Assembly (NCBI GenBank): GCA_031002005.1
Contig: JARYHS010008074.1
Coordinates: 266,973,930 to 267,037,929 of the forward strand
DNA: 64,000 bases
From: Vandiemenella viatica
Taxonomy: Eukaryota; Arthropoda; Insecta; Orthoptera; Morabidae
Direction: 5' to 3'
Each line of letters starts with the position of its first letter. Position 1 is the first letter of the stretch. Under the pieces are notes generated by a model, which had not been told where the DNA came from, did no database searches, and worked only from the letters and a program-made list of their open reading frames with translations. The position numbers and the translations under genes were made by a program. This document shows positions 53,047 to 64,000 of this stretch, one piece after another.

Positions 53047-53535
53047 CAGTAGAACTCCAATTATCCAAATCAATTGGGACCGGACCCCATTCGGATAATC
53101 AAAAATTGGGATAATTGGATTTTTTCCAAAAAAAGGGTATATTTTAATTAATTGCTATATGTATGTTGAAAATGGAAGAAAAAAACTGTATTTAAAGGAA
53201 AAGAGCTTTTAATTTATTGAATGAAAAGGCAACACTTTTACATGTTAAACATAGGTACAAGTGCTGTACACTAGTACAGTATGTACAGTACGTACCGTAC
53301 TGTAAATAAAAGTCATTATTTGCTGAAAATCTCTGTCAAAGTAAGCTGTTTGACTGTATTCATCTGTTTTCTAGCAGCAAAGTCGCTCATCTGCTTGACA
53401 GTGAGAAGTTTCATGTGGTATGTAGACAGAATCATTATTTTTTGTATTGCAGTACGTTTCCGTTTTAATTAAAAAAAGCGATTTTGATAATCAGTAATTT
53501 GGATAATTGGAGTTCAGATAATTGGTGTTATACTG
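53047..53535 (-). mobile_element. pogo/Tigger-like transposon, internally deleted
   Basis: 489 bp with inverted ends CAGTAGAACTCCAATTATCC (53047) and CAGTATAACACCAATTATCT (minus strand from 53535), flanked by TA (53045-53046 and 53536-53537). TIRs starting CAGT..AAC..C..TTATCC are typical of the Tigger group. The interior keeps only the last part of a transposase on the minus strand. Confidence 0.82.
53316..53455 (-). pseudogene. Tigger-like transposase, C-terminal fragment
   Basis: Minus-strand reading ..HMKLLTVKQMSDFAARKQMN and VKQLTLTEIFSK, ending in TAA (53316-53318), matches the characteristic Tigger C-terminus (a ..DFAARKRQ..QSTLTQFF-like pattern). The DDE core is absent, so the element is non-autonomous. 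Confidence 0.7.
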
Positions 53536-53851
53536 TACATCAAATTTAGATCGCAATACAATGAATGTATTCATATGCGGGTAATAGCATCTATAAGTTT
53601 TGAACAGCAATATTAGTGAAAGTTGTGATTATGTTAAAATGCAGATAGGGCCAGACAGCTGATACATTTTTTTACAGACTAAATCACGATGTTTATATAT
53701 ATATATAATTTAAGCTGCTTTCATAAGCTCTGAGTTACTGAATTTATGGTATTTTTAAATGGATGGAAGTAGTTCCATATTTATCATGCTGAATGAGACC
53801 TGGACCAGGAATAAAACAAATAACACGTGCTATAGCACAAGGTTTTAGGAT

Positions 53852-53965
53852 GATTCTTTGCTGTCCGGGTGGCGCCGCGTCATGTTCATTGTACAAACAT
53901 GAAGCGGCGCCACCCGGACAGCCAAGAATCAACTGACTCTGGCTGCGGAAGCCTACGATTACAAT
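53852..53965. mobile_element. Penelope-like palindromic fragment
   Basis: A hairpin with arms GCTGTCCGGGTGGCGCCGCG and its reverse complement (53862-53884 / 53902-53922) is followed by AGCCAAGAATCAACTGACTC..GCGGAAGCCTACGATTACA. It is flanked by the 10-bp duplication GTTTTAGGAT (53842-53851 and 53966-53975). It shares its unpaired end with the element at 15490-15619. Confidence 0.65.
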
Positions 53966-54344
53966 GTTTTAGGATTCCTAATTTATTTTTAATTTAATTG
54001 GTTACCTAATTCTGACATCATTCATTCAGTAGAACTTCCTTCTGTGTCACTGTGTAAGTTACAACCGAAATACAAATTAGAAAATAAGGTTATGAGCATT
54101 GCATAGCAACAATCTATATATTTAGGCAGCAGCAGAGAAATGAATTGTAGAACACTCCATTAAACCCTTTACAGCGGAGGGCATAGGAATTATTATTATT
54201 AATTTTTTTAAAGTAATTTAAATGTTTTTTTTTTTTTTTTACATCTACACCTACATATATACTCCGCATATATACTTCACAAAATTGTGGGTGGCAGAGG
54301 GTGCTCAGCACCAAAGCTAATCTCTTTGTTATGCAGTCCAATAC

Positions 54345-54542
54345 CTAATGGTATGAGGGGAAAAAAGAATTCATATGAGAATCAGGGTGGCACCTTATTT
54401 CTCTAATCTTATCTTTCCTGTCATTCCGGCTCAAATACGTTGTTGGAGGAAGTATTTCACTACACTTGTAAGTGAAAGTGGGAGTACACATGTTTACCAA
54501 TAAGTTTAAATGTAATGTGCATCGTCTATCTACCAGAGACAC
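54345..54542 (-). pseudogene. CR1-like LINE pol C-terminus
   Basis: SLVDRRCTLHLNLLVNM and LPPTTYLSRNDRKDKIREIR directly continue the RT frame after a TAG at 54543. The R-N-H/D and basic motifs are typical of the CR1 C-terminal region. Confidence 0.75.
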
Positions 54543-55418
54543 TCAGCCTAGTCTACTAATCAGTTCTGTGACACTTTCATAAGGACTGTAGCAAGCGGTC
54601 ACGAATCGAACAGCTCTTCTCTGTACTTTCTCTATACTTTCGATCAACCCCTTACGAAACAGATCCCAAATGGCACAACAATAGTCCAAATGTGGACGCA
54701 CAAGAGATTTGTACGCTATCTCCTTTGTTTGTTCATTACAATTTTTCAAGATTTGACCTATGAATCGCAGCCTAGAATTAGCTCTACCTACTAACGAATT
54801 AATTTGCATGTCCCATTTCATGTTCCTTTGTACTGTTACTCCCAAATATTTCATAGAATCGAACATATCAGTAACTGAATTATTAAACTTGTATTTCTGA
54901 ACAATTGGATTCTTTTTGTTAGTTATGCTCATTGTCTTGCACTTTTTACAATTTAGTGTAAGTTGCCACTCAGCGCACCATGCCAAAATAACATCCAGAT
55001 CATACTGAATTTCTAAGCAATCGGCCAAATTCCTAACTTCCCTATAAATAATCGTATCATCAGCAAACAATCTAAAAATGCTTTTCACTTTGTCTCTGAG
55101 ATCGTTTGTAAAAATTAAAAAAAGAAGTGGTCCTATTACACTTCCTTCAGGTACAACCAATGTAACATCTAGATTAGAAGAACTTTCTCTTTCAACGACG
55201 ACATACAGCGACCGACCAGTTAGAAAATCCTTTATCCATTCACAAAGCTGATCCGATATACCGTACGCTCGGAACTTCGCTAAATGGCGGTTGTGTGGCA
55301 CAGAGTCAAAGGCTTTCTGAAAATCTAGAAAAATTGCATCTACTTGTGAACCTGCATCAATAACTTTCAATATAATTGATAGATGTAAAGAAAACAGCCA
55401 ACAAGTTGCATCAGTCAT
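54543..55418 (-). pseudogene. CR1-like LINE reverse transcriptase (C-terminal two thirds)
   Basis: 291 open codons: AIFLDFQKAFDSVPH (catalytic Asp), VVPEGSVIGPLLFLIFTNDL, the FADDT box, SMKYLGVTVQRNMKW and LVRPHLDYCCAIWD. PEGSVIGP replaces the usual PQGSVLGP. The N-terminal start of the RT lies at 55706-55850 beyond a break at 55420-55530. Confidence 0.9.
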
Positions 55419-55705
55419 GCTATTAGTCTTGACTGGTTTCGACCTTCCTAAGATAGTCTTGTGCAGAAGTACATGTTAATATACTAGTGGGTGGAGGTGA
55501 CCATGTGTAAATAGGTCCTGCTGTGTTTCACATGATTTGTTCTTCCAAAATCCATGTTGGTTTTTTGTAAGCAAATTATTTTCATCTAGAAAATTCATGA
55601 TGTTCGAGCATATAATATGCTCCATAACTCTATTACAAACAGATGTTATAGATATGGGACGATAGTTTCCAGGATCACTTCAATCACCTTTCTTGAAAAT
55701 CAGAG

Positions 55706-56106
55706 TTACTTGCATGATTTTCCAGTTGGAAGGTACTCTTCTAATGATTTACTGAATATATCAGACAAAAATGGCCCGATTTCCACCGCATACTCTGAAA
55801 ATACTCTTACTGGAATTCCATCCGGGCCCGGTGCTTTCCCCCACTTCAGGAGCTCTAATTGCTTAATGATACCTGCAGTATCTATTCGAAATGATTCCGT
55901 CACCAACCTGACACAGAGTGGGAAAACGGGAATATCCTTATTTTCATCAGAAAAAGAATGTTTGAATACAGTATTTAGTATGTTAGCTTTATTGCGGCTT
56001 TCATTAACCTCGGATCCTTCACAAATTAGTGCTGGAATATTGCTGTTGGTACAATTAACTTTTTGTATACACAACCAAAATTTCTTTGGGTTTTCTGTGA
56101 GACTCT

Positions 56107-56137
<31 letters not shown>

Positions 56138-56167
56138 GGAATTAAAATCGTTGAAGGCCTCTCGCAT
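55706..56167 (-). pseudogene. CR1-like LINE, RT start with GA microsatellite
   Basis: Contains NPKKFWLCIQKVN, ELLKWGKAPGPDGIPVRVF (RT motif 0/1) and DIFSKSLEEYLPTG. An expanded GA repeat at 56109-56134 encodes an (LS)n run within it, a late slippage event. Confidence 0.87.
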
Positions 56168-56196
56168 TATATTCTTAATAAGTCCTCTTAACTCAG

Positions 56197-57140
56197 CTAA
56201 GGTTTATAAATTGCTGTGACACCCCTTCCTTCTTGAATGTGTGTGTGTATCCTCCTATGTTTTTTAAGTATTCTTTTGACTTTGCATGTATACCATGGTG
56301 GATCATTCTCCCCCGTTATTGTCCGCTTCGGTATATGTAATTCCATATCTTCCCTGACTATACATATAAATTGATGCCACATCTCTTCAACAGTGTCCTT
56401 TGTTGACTTGAAGTTATGGTAATTACTCTTCAGGTAGGATCTAAAACATTTCTTTGGGGCCTTATTGAATCTGTATACAATATGTCCTTTTCCCTTTTTT
56501 CGCTTGGTCATTAATTTGATAGTCGCAATTACAGCTTTGTGATCGTTTATTCCTGTGGTCGTTGAAATGTCAATGAATAATTTGGCCCTGTTGGTAACCA
56601 GCAAAACTAAAATGTTTTCGTTACCACTATGACACAACGTAGGTTCGTTAACTTGCTGCTCGAGATGATTATCTGACAACAAATCGAGAATTACTTAAGA
56701 TGCTTTCTTATCCCTGCTAACTGTAATGTGAACGTAATTATGCCAGTCAATATAACCCAGATTGAAGTCGCCTCCTAGAGTCATAGCATGATCCTGAAAT
56801 TGGCTAGCTATACTATTTACATTACTTCTTAACTCCTTGGCAATATCTATGTCGTAATCGGGTGAACAGTAGAAGGCGCCTATGATCCCAGCAACATTGA
56901 GTTTAATCCATATGATCCATATGATCTCACAGATTACATGGGAGAAATTTATTCACAGCTATAAATATCCCACCTCCATGAGAATGTAATTTGCCTTTAC
57001 AAAAAACATTCATGCTATCTTTAAAAGTTTCGGCAGAACTTATTTCTGGTTTCAGCCAACTTTCTGTACCGATAACGATATCCACTTCTGTACTACAAAA
57101 AACGCTTTCAAGTTCCAGTTGTTTGGTACATACACTTAAT
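56197..57140 (-). pseudogene. CR1-like LINE endonuclease, broken
   Basis: Pieces read DIVIGTESWLKPEI (57060), GGDFNLGYIDWHNY (56760, GDFN motif), LLSDNHLEQQVNEPT (56670) and TTGINDHKAVIATI (56540, SDH-like). A stop lies at about 56696, and a gap remains between the first two pieces. Confidence 0.82.
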
Positions 57141-57251
57141 AGTTAATTACGAAAACTTTTAACTGTCGAGATTCTTTTACATTCCTCCTACATTCCGGTG
57201 TTGCATGTGATTGGGTTGCCCGTAACTATTTCGTGTTTGGGTCTTCCTCCC

Positions 57252-58231
57252 TCAGCCTAAAAAACCACCCAGTGTATTCCACATGGCCCCTGCCACCCGT
57301 GTAGCCGATTCAAGTGTGTAGTGCACACCTGACCTATTAAGGGGAACCCTACTAGACTCGACCCTATGGCAAAGATCGAGAAATCTGCAGCCAATATCAT
57401 CACAGAAACGTCGTAGTCTTTGGTTCATCCCCTCATTGCAGCTCTGAACCAGAGGTCCACAATAAACTCTGTTTACAATGCTACAGATGGTTTGCTCTGC
57501 CGATATCTTGCAGCCACCGGCCACAGAGTTTTACCATTTCAGGACCCAAGGTGACAAGCATCATTTGTGTCGATATGAGCCACAATCTGTAGATTTCTAC
57601 ACCCCATCCTTTCTATGGCATCTGGGATGGCCTGTTCCACATCTCGGATCAGGTCACCCGGAATACACACAGACGTCGGATTTCTTCCCCGAGTAATCCG
57701 CCATTTCCCTAAGGGGCTCTAATAACCACTAAACATTAGAGCTCCCAACTCCCATAATGCCCTTCTGTTTGCTCAGACCTGGCGGGCTGAGGGGGCCGTC
57801 AACTCGCAGAGTGACAATTGTGGGACCGAGTCAGCTTCCGACAATACATCATAACGGTTGGACACTCGAACAAATTCAGCGTCTTGGCCTTTAAGCCTGT
57901 TCGACTGCCCCCATTTGCGGCTTCGAAGTCTAGAAGCCATACACCAGTCACAGACAGGTGACCGTGGCACATTCTCGAACTCTTCAGCCTGGGTTGCAGG
58001 TATGACGGCCGATATGGGAGAATCTGTGATAGACATGGCTACATCAGTTTCCCCAATATCACATCTGCTGCAACATTTTACGGCAGCTTCCAGCTGTGTA
58101 ACTTTCGGTAACACAGCTACAAGCTGTGCGCGCAGATCAGCCACCTCAGCTTGCGTCTGCACACAGCAATCACAGTCCCTAGATATACTGCTATTGAAAA
58201 ATGTGAAAAAGAAAAAAAAATAACAGAACAA
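57252..58231 (-). pseudogene. CR1-like LINE ORF1 with esterase-like domain
   Basis: The first open piece (57773-58231) has a coiled-coil segment (EVADLRAQLVAVLPKVTQLE) and Cys pairs. Downstream, in other frames, a GDSLIR-like stretch near 57670 and IGCRFLDLCHRV / SGVHYT (57252-57524) fit the SGNH esterase domain described in CR1 ORF1 proteins. ORF1 proteins bind the element RNA. Frameshifts make it defective. Confidence 0.65.
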
Positions 58232-58249
58232 AGAAACATAAACTCGAAA

Positions 58250-58475
58250 TAACCTGTACTTCCTACAAAATATAGATACTCAGAGATTGCACTAACCAAA
58301 TATATACACCACTACAGATAAAATATAACAAGAAAATAAGCTACTGTTCAAACGCTACTAATGAGCACTGTCTACAAATTGTAAACACTCAGAGATTACA
58401 CTAATCAAATCTACACACCACTACAAATAAAATATAACAAGAAAATACGTTACTGAACTCGTCAACTGTTCTAAT
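58250..58475 (-). repeat. Tandem 5' UTR repeat of the CR1-like LINE
   Basis: Two ~115-bp units (CAGAGATTGCACTAACCAAA from 58280 and CAGAGATTACACTAATCAAA from 58390) both continue ..ACACCACTACA(G/A)ATAAAATATAA. They stand just upstream of ORF1 on the minus strand. Confidence 0.7.
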
Positions 58476-58984
58476 GCTACTTCATGTAAAATGTACCCCA
58501 CACATTCTTTTGATACCCCTTCGGTCTCGGCAATCTCACACTCTTTTATTCATCGATCATCCAAAACCATATCGTGCACTTTCTGGATGATTTCTGGAGT
58601 TGTTGCACTTTTCGGACGTCCTTCGTGTTCATCATCTTCGAGACTGCTACGGCCATATTTGAACTCAGCAGCCCATTTCTTAACTGTCGAATATGAAGGG
58701 AAAGAGACCCCATACATTTTTAAAAATCTTCCATGGATCTCGTATGGCGTTAAACCTTCCTTTACAAAGAATTACAGAACTGCACAAAACTCGATTTTTT
58801 TCCATCTCTGGTACAACTCCGCACCGCGCATGCATCAAACAAGTGTACAGACCAAACTACAATGTAGAATGACTTCCAATTTCTTGCAGGCATGTCTGGC
58901 ACATGCACCCTAATGCATGGAAAAAATCACATGGGTAGTGCTACCATCTATGGTTGAGGCCGAGAACTTCTCAGACAGCCCTCG
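58476..58984 (-). mobile_element. mariner, 5' half only, minus strand
   Basis: The right end CGAGGGCTGTCTGAGAAGTT (minus strand from 58984) with TA at 58985-58986 is a mariner-type TIR. The coding part begins but is cut near 58480, where it meets the CR1 5' repeats. It is a different family from the mariner at 39110. Confidence 0.8.
58485..58830 (-). pseudogene. mariner transposase N-terminal fragment
   Basis: Minus-strand translation gives VKEGLTPYEIHGRFLKMYG, then STVKKWAAEFKYGRSSLEDD and ATTPEIIQKVHDMVLDD, the two HTH modules of a mariner transposase. A TGA interrupts it (DDR*IKECEIAE). The catalytic domain is missing. Confidence 0.85.
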
Positions 58985-58986
58985 TA

Positions 58987-60150
58987 TCGATATGAATCAC
59001 GAATATCATAAAAGGAAGGTGTCAGAACCCGTGAAGACTGTTTGAGCAAGTTTATATCGCCATGTATTAATATGCATGTGATTGAATTATTGTTTTTCTG
59101 GCTGCAATTTTAGCGTAGTTTGTGGTTAGGTTGAAATGCTACCTAAACCAGGATGACAACTGAAAGTTTTTGGTATGGCGCAAGGCTGTAGGAATTACAT
59201 TGAACTTTATTTTTTGACACTTCTATTTAGTTAAGCAACTGCCAATAAATGAATTTCCGGAACATTTAATGAAAAGTATGTATTTCGTTTAAATTGACAT
59301 ATTAATAATTATTTGAATTTTTGAACTGAAATCATTACATGATTTGATTGAAATTAGTTCCAAATTGAATGCCATCTATACACCCTACACCACAATTGAA
59401 ACTAATATTACATGGCTTAAAGTAAGTAGTTAAGATATATTTTTAGTATATTTCATTTTCACAGACTTCATATTATTGGGGTCATTATTTCAGCCACACG
59501 TAAGCCATATCAGCTGTTAAAACATTGATTTGCATCATAAATAACAAAAACTAAAGAAATAAGATCCCGTGAAGATTTTGAATCAAGTTTATATCCCGAT
59601 GCATTATAACATTAACATGCAATACAGGGAACATATTAATTCAAGTGTGATTGGAGCTTTGATTTTCTACAAGCAATATTGGCAGAGTTTGTGGTTAGGC
59701 TGAAATGCAACCTGGACCAAGCTGACAGCAGTTTTGTTAGAGCACAAGGAATGAGGAATTACAGTGAAGTTTATTTTATAACAATTCTATTTAGCTATGC
59801 AACTGAAAAAAATGAATTGCCAGAACACTCCGTTTGATCCATCATTTTTGATGGGCTTTGCGGCTAGTAGTGTTATAATAGTATCGGTAAATAGACTATT
59901 TGCTCCATCAGTGTAAAAAAGTAATTTGTGATTATACACAACGGTATTAAATTCACTGTGGGATCTGACCAGTATACTTGAACTGGAAGTTTTGGTTAAG
60001 AAATTAATGAAAATATCTACTAGATTCTTGGAATCACTAAGTTTTAAATGCAAGATAGTGTCTGAAATTTACTTTAATAGTCAGTTACGTATAGGAATAA
60101 AGCAGTTCATCTTCATTTATGTTTTTACGTTATCTAATGCTCTGCTAAGT
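58987..60150 (+). repeat. Tandemly duplicated dispersed repeat (~540-bp period)
   Basis: GTGAAGA(C/T).., AAGTTTATATC(G/C), TTTGTGGTTAGG(T/C)TGAAATGC, then a TTTAG(T/C)TA(A/T)GCAACTG block and a GAATT-CC-GAACA block occur in order at 59030-59310 and again at 59570-59840. Related pieces occur at 52590-53010 and 53740-53850. Confidence 0.65.
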
Positions 60151-60619
60151 GTTATTATGAATACTTTCATCTAATTGGGGAGTAGCTTTTTCTGAAGATA
60201 GTTTCGTTGACCATATAAATAAAATATCTGTAAAGTTGGCATTCAGTCACCCTCCACAGGAACCATTTGAGCTGAACATCCTTCAGCACACTTGTCCCAG
60301 AGAATGAATGAACTCTAATTTTATTCTTTATAACATTCCACAGAATTTCCAGATATCCGATGTTGATTCTTTATCCACAGGTACATTTTAGGGATAAGAC
60401 ATATTCCAAATCAGAGTTAAATTTCTATCTGATACAGTCACTTCCAAACCACCATCCCTTTTCTTTTCTTTCTCTGTATGCCACAGTGCTTACCACATAG
60501 TATCTATTTAGTTGGATTCAATTTAATTTAATTGCGATTAAGTGCATGCTCCAGTGGCAGTTTCTCTAGTAATCAATTTACCCTATTCTTATTAATTTTT
60601 TAAATTATCTCCTTATATA
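60151..60619. other. AT-rich spacer, nothing recognised
   Basis: No coding or repeat signal recognised before the TA target site of the next transposon. Confidence 0.5.
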
Positions 60620-61939
60620 CCGGGTGTTTTTAAATGAATTAACACTTTGTAGTATTGATTACATATAATGTTACATGAAATGAAAGAGCAACTCAAACAG
60701 TTCTGTTTGTTGGTACCTGTGTGCATGTGCACGCAATGTTTCCTCCATCAACTGTTAGAAAGCACTAGTAGCAAAAACGGCGACTAGTGAAAAGAAAACT
60801 TTTTGTGTTCTGCAGTTTGCAAAGACTGAATCTGTTGTTACTGTGCAATTTGTGTTCTGGATTAAGTTCAGATGTGATCCTCCTAGTGATGATAACATCT
60901 GTAGATGATATCATCAGTTTAAAAATACTGGCTGCCTTTGCAATGGGAAGAGTGCGGGATAACTAAGGGTCAGTGAAGAGTGTGTTGAGTAAGTGAGAGA
61001 GTCTTTCATGTGCAGCCCGGAGAAATCAGTTTGGAAGGCTAATCGTGAATTAGCAGTCAGTTCTGGTGATAACTGTTTGGAAAGTTTAATTGAAACGCTT
61101 ACAACTACATCCCTATCGTTTTCAGTTGTTACAGGCTCTAAAGCCTACAGAACATGGTTTACGTGCCAACTTTGCACATGAAATGTTGTTTCATGACAAT
61201 GAAGATTTTCTGGTTCATGTTTTTTTCAGTGATGAATCGACATTTCATCTCAGTGGACGTATGAATACTCATAATGTGCGCATCTGGTGCTCAGAAAATC
61301 CTCACGCATGGTACAATTACAACAAGACTCCCCTAAACTGAATGTTTCTTGTGCCATATCTTGGTGGAAAGGTCATGGGCCATTTTCTTTGGAGAAACAA
61401 CTGTAACTAGTACTTCCTACATTGATGCTCTACAACTATGGCTATTTTCCCAATTGGTTGAGGAGGAACCAAATAACTTCATTTGGCAGCAAAGATGGAG
61501 CACCACTACAATGGCATGACAATGTACGTGATTGGTTGAACATCACTGTACCTGATCGCTGGATTGGCCGCAAAGGGCCCAAAGACATAGGTTGTTTCGC
61601 ATGGCCTCCACGCTCTCCCGATCTGACGCCATGTGATCACTGTTAGGGTTCATAAAGGATTGTGTGGATGTGCCTCTGCTAGCAGATGATGTACCCACCT
61701 AAGAAACAGGATTGAGGCAGCTGTTGCAACAATTACACCACAAATACCAATCAACGTTTAGGAAGAAATGGGTTGTCGACGTGACGTATGCCATGTGATG
61801 AGAGGTGGTCACATTGAACACTTGTAAGCTTGTGGATATAACTGTTTGAGTTGCTCTTTCATTTTATGTATTAATTATAATTTTATGTAATAAATACTGC
61901 ATAGTGTTAAAACCCTGTTATTCATTTAGAAACTCCCTG
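60620..61939 (+). mobile_element. Decayed IS630-type DNA transposon (second family)
   Basis: The ends CGGGTGTTTTTAAATGAATT and, inverted, CAGGGAGTTTCTAAATGAAT are flanked by TA (60618-60619 and 61940-61941). Transposase text on the + strand has many stops. Confidence 0.85.
60810..61830 (+). pseudogene. IS630-type transposase remnant
   Basis: Pieces in order: FAKTESVVTVQFVFWIKFR (HTH side), ESFMCSPEKSVWKANREL, HPYRFQLLQALKPTEHGLRA, FSDESTFHLSGRMN (first catalytic Asp), IWCSENPHAW, then a DGAPLQWHDNVRDWLN segment holding the second Asp and WPPRSPDLTPCD before the end. Several frameshifts exist. Catalytic residues are still visible, so decay is moderate. Confidence 0.82.
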
Positions 61940-61999
61940 TACCTTAAGCATTAAATTTCTCCATCTACATAATTTTACCATTTACAAATTTGAATTTTA

Positions 62000-62280
62000 A
62001 ATTCCTTCAACATGTCTGTTAAATTGTCATCACTTCCCTTACTAATTTATTCCAATCTCTGACACCCTTACCCAACCCACCAGACAATTTCCCCACTGTC
62101 TTATGCATGAATCGAGTGCCAGCTTGTGCCCCCGGTCATCTTTTCCTTTCCATGGATTACTCCTAATTCTTCGACCAACATTCCTCCAAGCCCCATCACC
62201 ATCATATGCCCTGTACACTCCCAGCACTCTCTTCACCCATCTACTGTCTTCCAACAACTGTCAATCCTGCTCTTTTATCA
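62000..62280 (-). pseudogene. Possible LINE-type C-terminal remnant
   Basis: Minus-strand frame 62042-62257 (LLEDSRWVKRVLGVYRAYDG, RNVGRRIRSNPWKGKDD) has the basic, Trp-containing composition of a retroelement tail, but no diagnostic motif. It could equally be unrelated. Confidence 0.3.
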
Positions 62281-64000
62281 TATAAGTTACAGACTCGGTT
62301 CTGTGGTAGGGGGATTCAAATGATTTTTCATTGTTTGGATTCCATAAACTGTTTCCATTGTTTGGTATTTGGGTTTTTAGGGGTTAAAATTGCCAGTGCT
62401 GGAAGATGATAAATAATGTTACAAAATTTAATATACTGTTGCCTTGTGATTATACAGTACATCTTAAGCTTTTTTAATATACATATACATATAACTATAA
62501 TATATAGAAAAATGTTGATGGCAATCTCTATATGGAAAGTGATGTGGAAAGTAAATCCATTACTCACTAAAGTTGGTGGCATTAGTGCTACAACTACACA
62601 TCAAAGAAGCCCACAGATACACAATATTTGTTAATCATGTGTGACAATAATGAAACATAAGGTGCACAGCATGTATATAGTCACAGGTGGCAGCCACATA
62701 AGTGAGAACTGTTGACGGTTATTAATGGCTTGTAATATTCTGTTTCTTCCTTCCCCATAACTTTTTTTCTGTTTGTCTGAATATTTACTTACCTTTATTT
62801 CCATTATACTAGTGCCTCTTAGTGACTGCATACAAGTAAACCTTAAAATATTATTTCTTAATAGTAAAAAAGTATTTTTACCTTGTAATATTTTATAATA
62901 CTTCTTCTCATTTAAATTCAGCATAAATTACTGCATTTTTTACTAAATAAATATGCTAGCCCCATTCAGTTCCCTACTCTATTATTTGTAGTTATTCAAA
63001 TGATTTTCAATTTACCTATTCCAGTAGTAATTCTTTAAAATTTTATTCTTGCTGCATCAGCTTTCATACAAATTCAAACAATTTCACAAATAATTTTACC
63101 CCACTTTTTATGACATCAAAAACTGTCTTCATTTTCTTCACCAATGTTCAGTTCTTCTCTTTATTGGTCCTGCAGAGATGCTCAGACAAAACACTCAGAC
63201 TCCAGGTCAATTATAATATAATTGGTCTATCTGTATAAAAGCAGACAACTGATAATTATATGCTTATTTTAATTCAGGAGACATATTTGAAATACGTGAA
63301 GCTTTTTTGTGAACCTAATTAATCATTGTTATTTTTTACATCCAAATCAAACCATAACATCTCCATGGAGTCCCCAACTGTTAGCTGAAGAACATCTTCT
63401 GTTGCCATCAGTTAGGTCTTTTGAGTTATATATGGCATGATGCTATGAAGTCTTAGACTGAGTGTGTAGGAGAGTAAATGTGAACCTTGCCAAAGGATTT
63501 GCGTCAATGTCCCCACTCTGTTATAGGAGGAAATTAGCTGAATTTGAATCATGATCACATGTGATGCTGTCACTAAGATAGCTTGCAAGATTTTCGATTC
63601 TTAGTAACTATTAGTATGCTGATTAGTGCACTACTTAGGGAACAGTAATAGCCCTTCCTGTTTCTCAATTTTGCATGCTTCCATGTCTGCATTTGTGGTT
63701 ACAAAATTCTTACAATCCAACAAATTACACCTTCAGGAGTCATTAGACTTGCACCCTTAGTGGATGGTTCAGATCCATTACAAATCAGAAAAAAACTATG
63801 TACTTTTTTTGACTGATTACATTCTCTTGTTGGCTCATGTTATAATGGGTTACAACTGATTGTGCCACAACTCTGCACTCCAACTTCTTGCTGACTGTAG
63901 GCTATGACTATTGTCTGACAATGAGCTGATGTGCTGCAATACCATGTTTGAACAGCATTGATCACAGTTGCTGGCTGTTGCTTCTACGAACTGGCACGTC
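62281..64000. other. Unassigned AT-rich sequence to window end
   Basis: No gene, splice-bounded Elongin A-like exon, or repeat could be recognised. Short open frames (for example 62631-62924 minus) are AT-biased and without motifs. Confidence 0.45.

Larger units (their letters stand above)
54230..58480 (-). mobile_element. CR1-like LINE, nearly full length, minus strand
   Basis: Minus-strand order: 5' tandem repeats (58250-58475), ORF1 (57252-58231), endonuclease (56197-57140), RT (54345-56167), and a 3' end with ACATCTACACCTACATATAT (54240). It carries several stops, frameshifts and an insertion near 55420-55530. An ORF1 with an esterase-like part plus this RT type indicates the CR1 group. 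Confidence 0.88.

Overview
This window is eukaryotic nuclear DNA from an arthropod, most likely an insect with a large, repeat-rich genome. I recognise one host gene. Two exons with good splice sites (12868-13067 and 49840-49937, + strand) encode neighbouring parts of Elongin A (transcription elongation factor and CUL5-type ubiquitin ligase substrate adaptor). The reading phase matches across the junction, so the 36.8 kb between them is a single intron. Nearly everything else is transposable-element DNA. Several families resemble those I know from polyneopteran insects (orthopteran and stick-insect lineages): a tRNA-derived SINE, a CR1-like LINE with an ACATCTACA-type 3' end, and Tc1/mariner families. 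The species assignment is inference only.

Upstream of exon 1 (1-12867): two long LTR-like direct repeats (1-1610 and 4659-6840) flank a non-coding core. A variable-number array of ~187-bp units follows (7457-8578). Next is a decayed IS630/mariner-type transposon (8957-10464) that received a palindromic Penelope-like terminal element with hammerhead-ribozyme core motifs on both strands (9975-10239). SINEs of two families follow.

Intron, first part (13068-31870): a second copy of the ~187-bp-unit element in inverted orientation (13740-14712) carries a SINE. After it lie a 5'-truncated LINE holding another Penelope-like insertion and then a four-level nest. A gene-like sequence of an uncharacterised repeated protein family (16470-31600) is split by a Ty3/gypsy element (17222-30740, TSD AATG). 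The gypsy 5' LTR is split by a small TIR element (17893-22241), and that element is split by a copia element (18281-22029) with identical LTRs and TSD ATCTG.

Intron, second part (31871-49839): AT-rich DNA, nested SINEs (36222-36720), and a ~170-bp tandem repeat array (37370-44720). The array was interrupted by a LINE, itself interrupted by a mariner, and separately by a Tc1-like element with an uninterrupted 340-codon transposase and matching TIRs. A further LINE with an internal in-frame deletion and a dead Tc1 copy follow.

Downstream of exon 2 (49938-64000): a SINE, a pogo/Tigger-like fragment, a third Penelope-like palindrome, a nearly full-length CR1-like LINE (ORF1, endonuclease and RT, minus strand), half a mariner, a tandemly duplicated dispersed repeat and a decayed IS630-type element. 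The last ~1.7 kb shows nothing I can name. No rRNA, tRNA gene, CRISPR array, bacterial or organellar sequence was seen.
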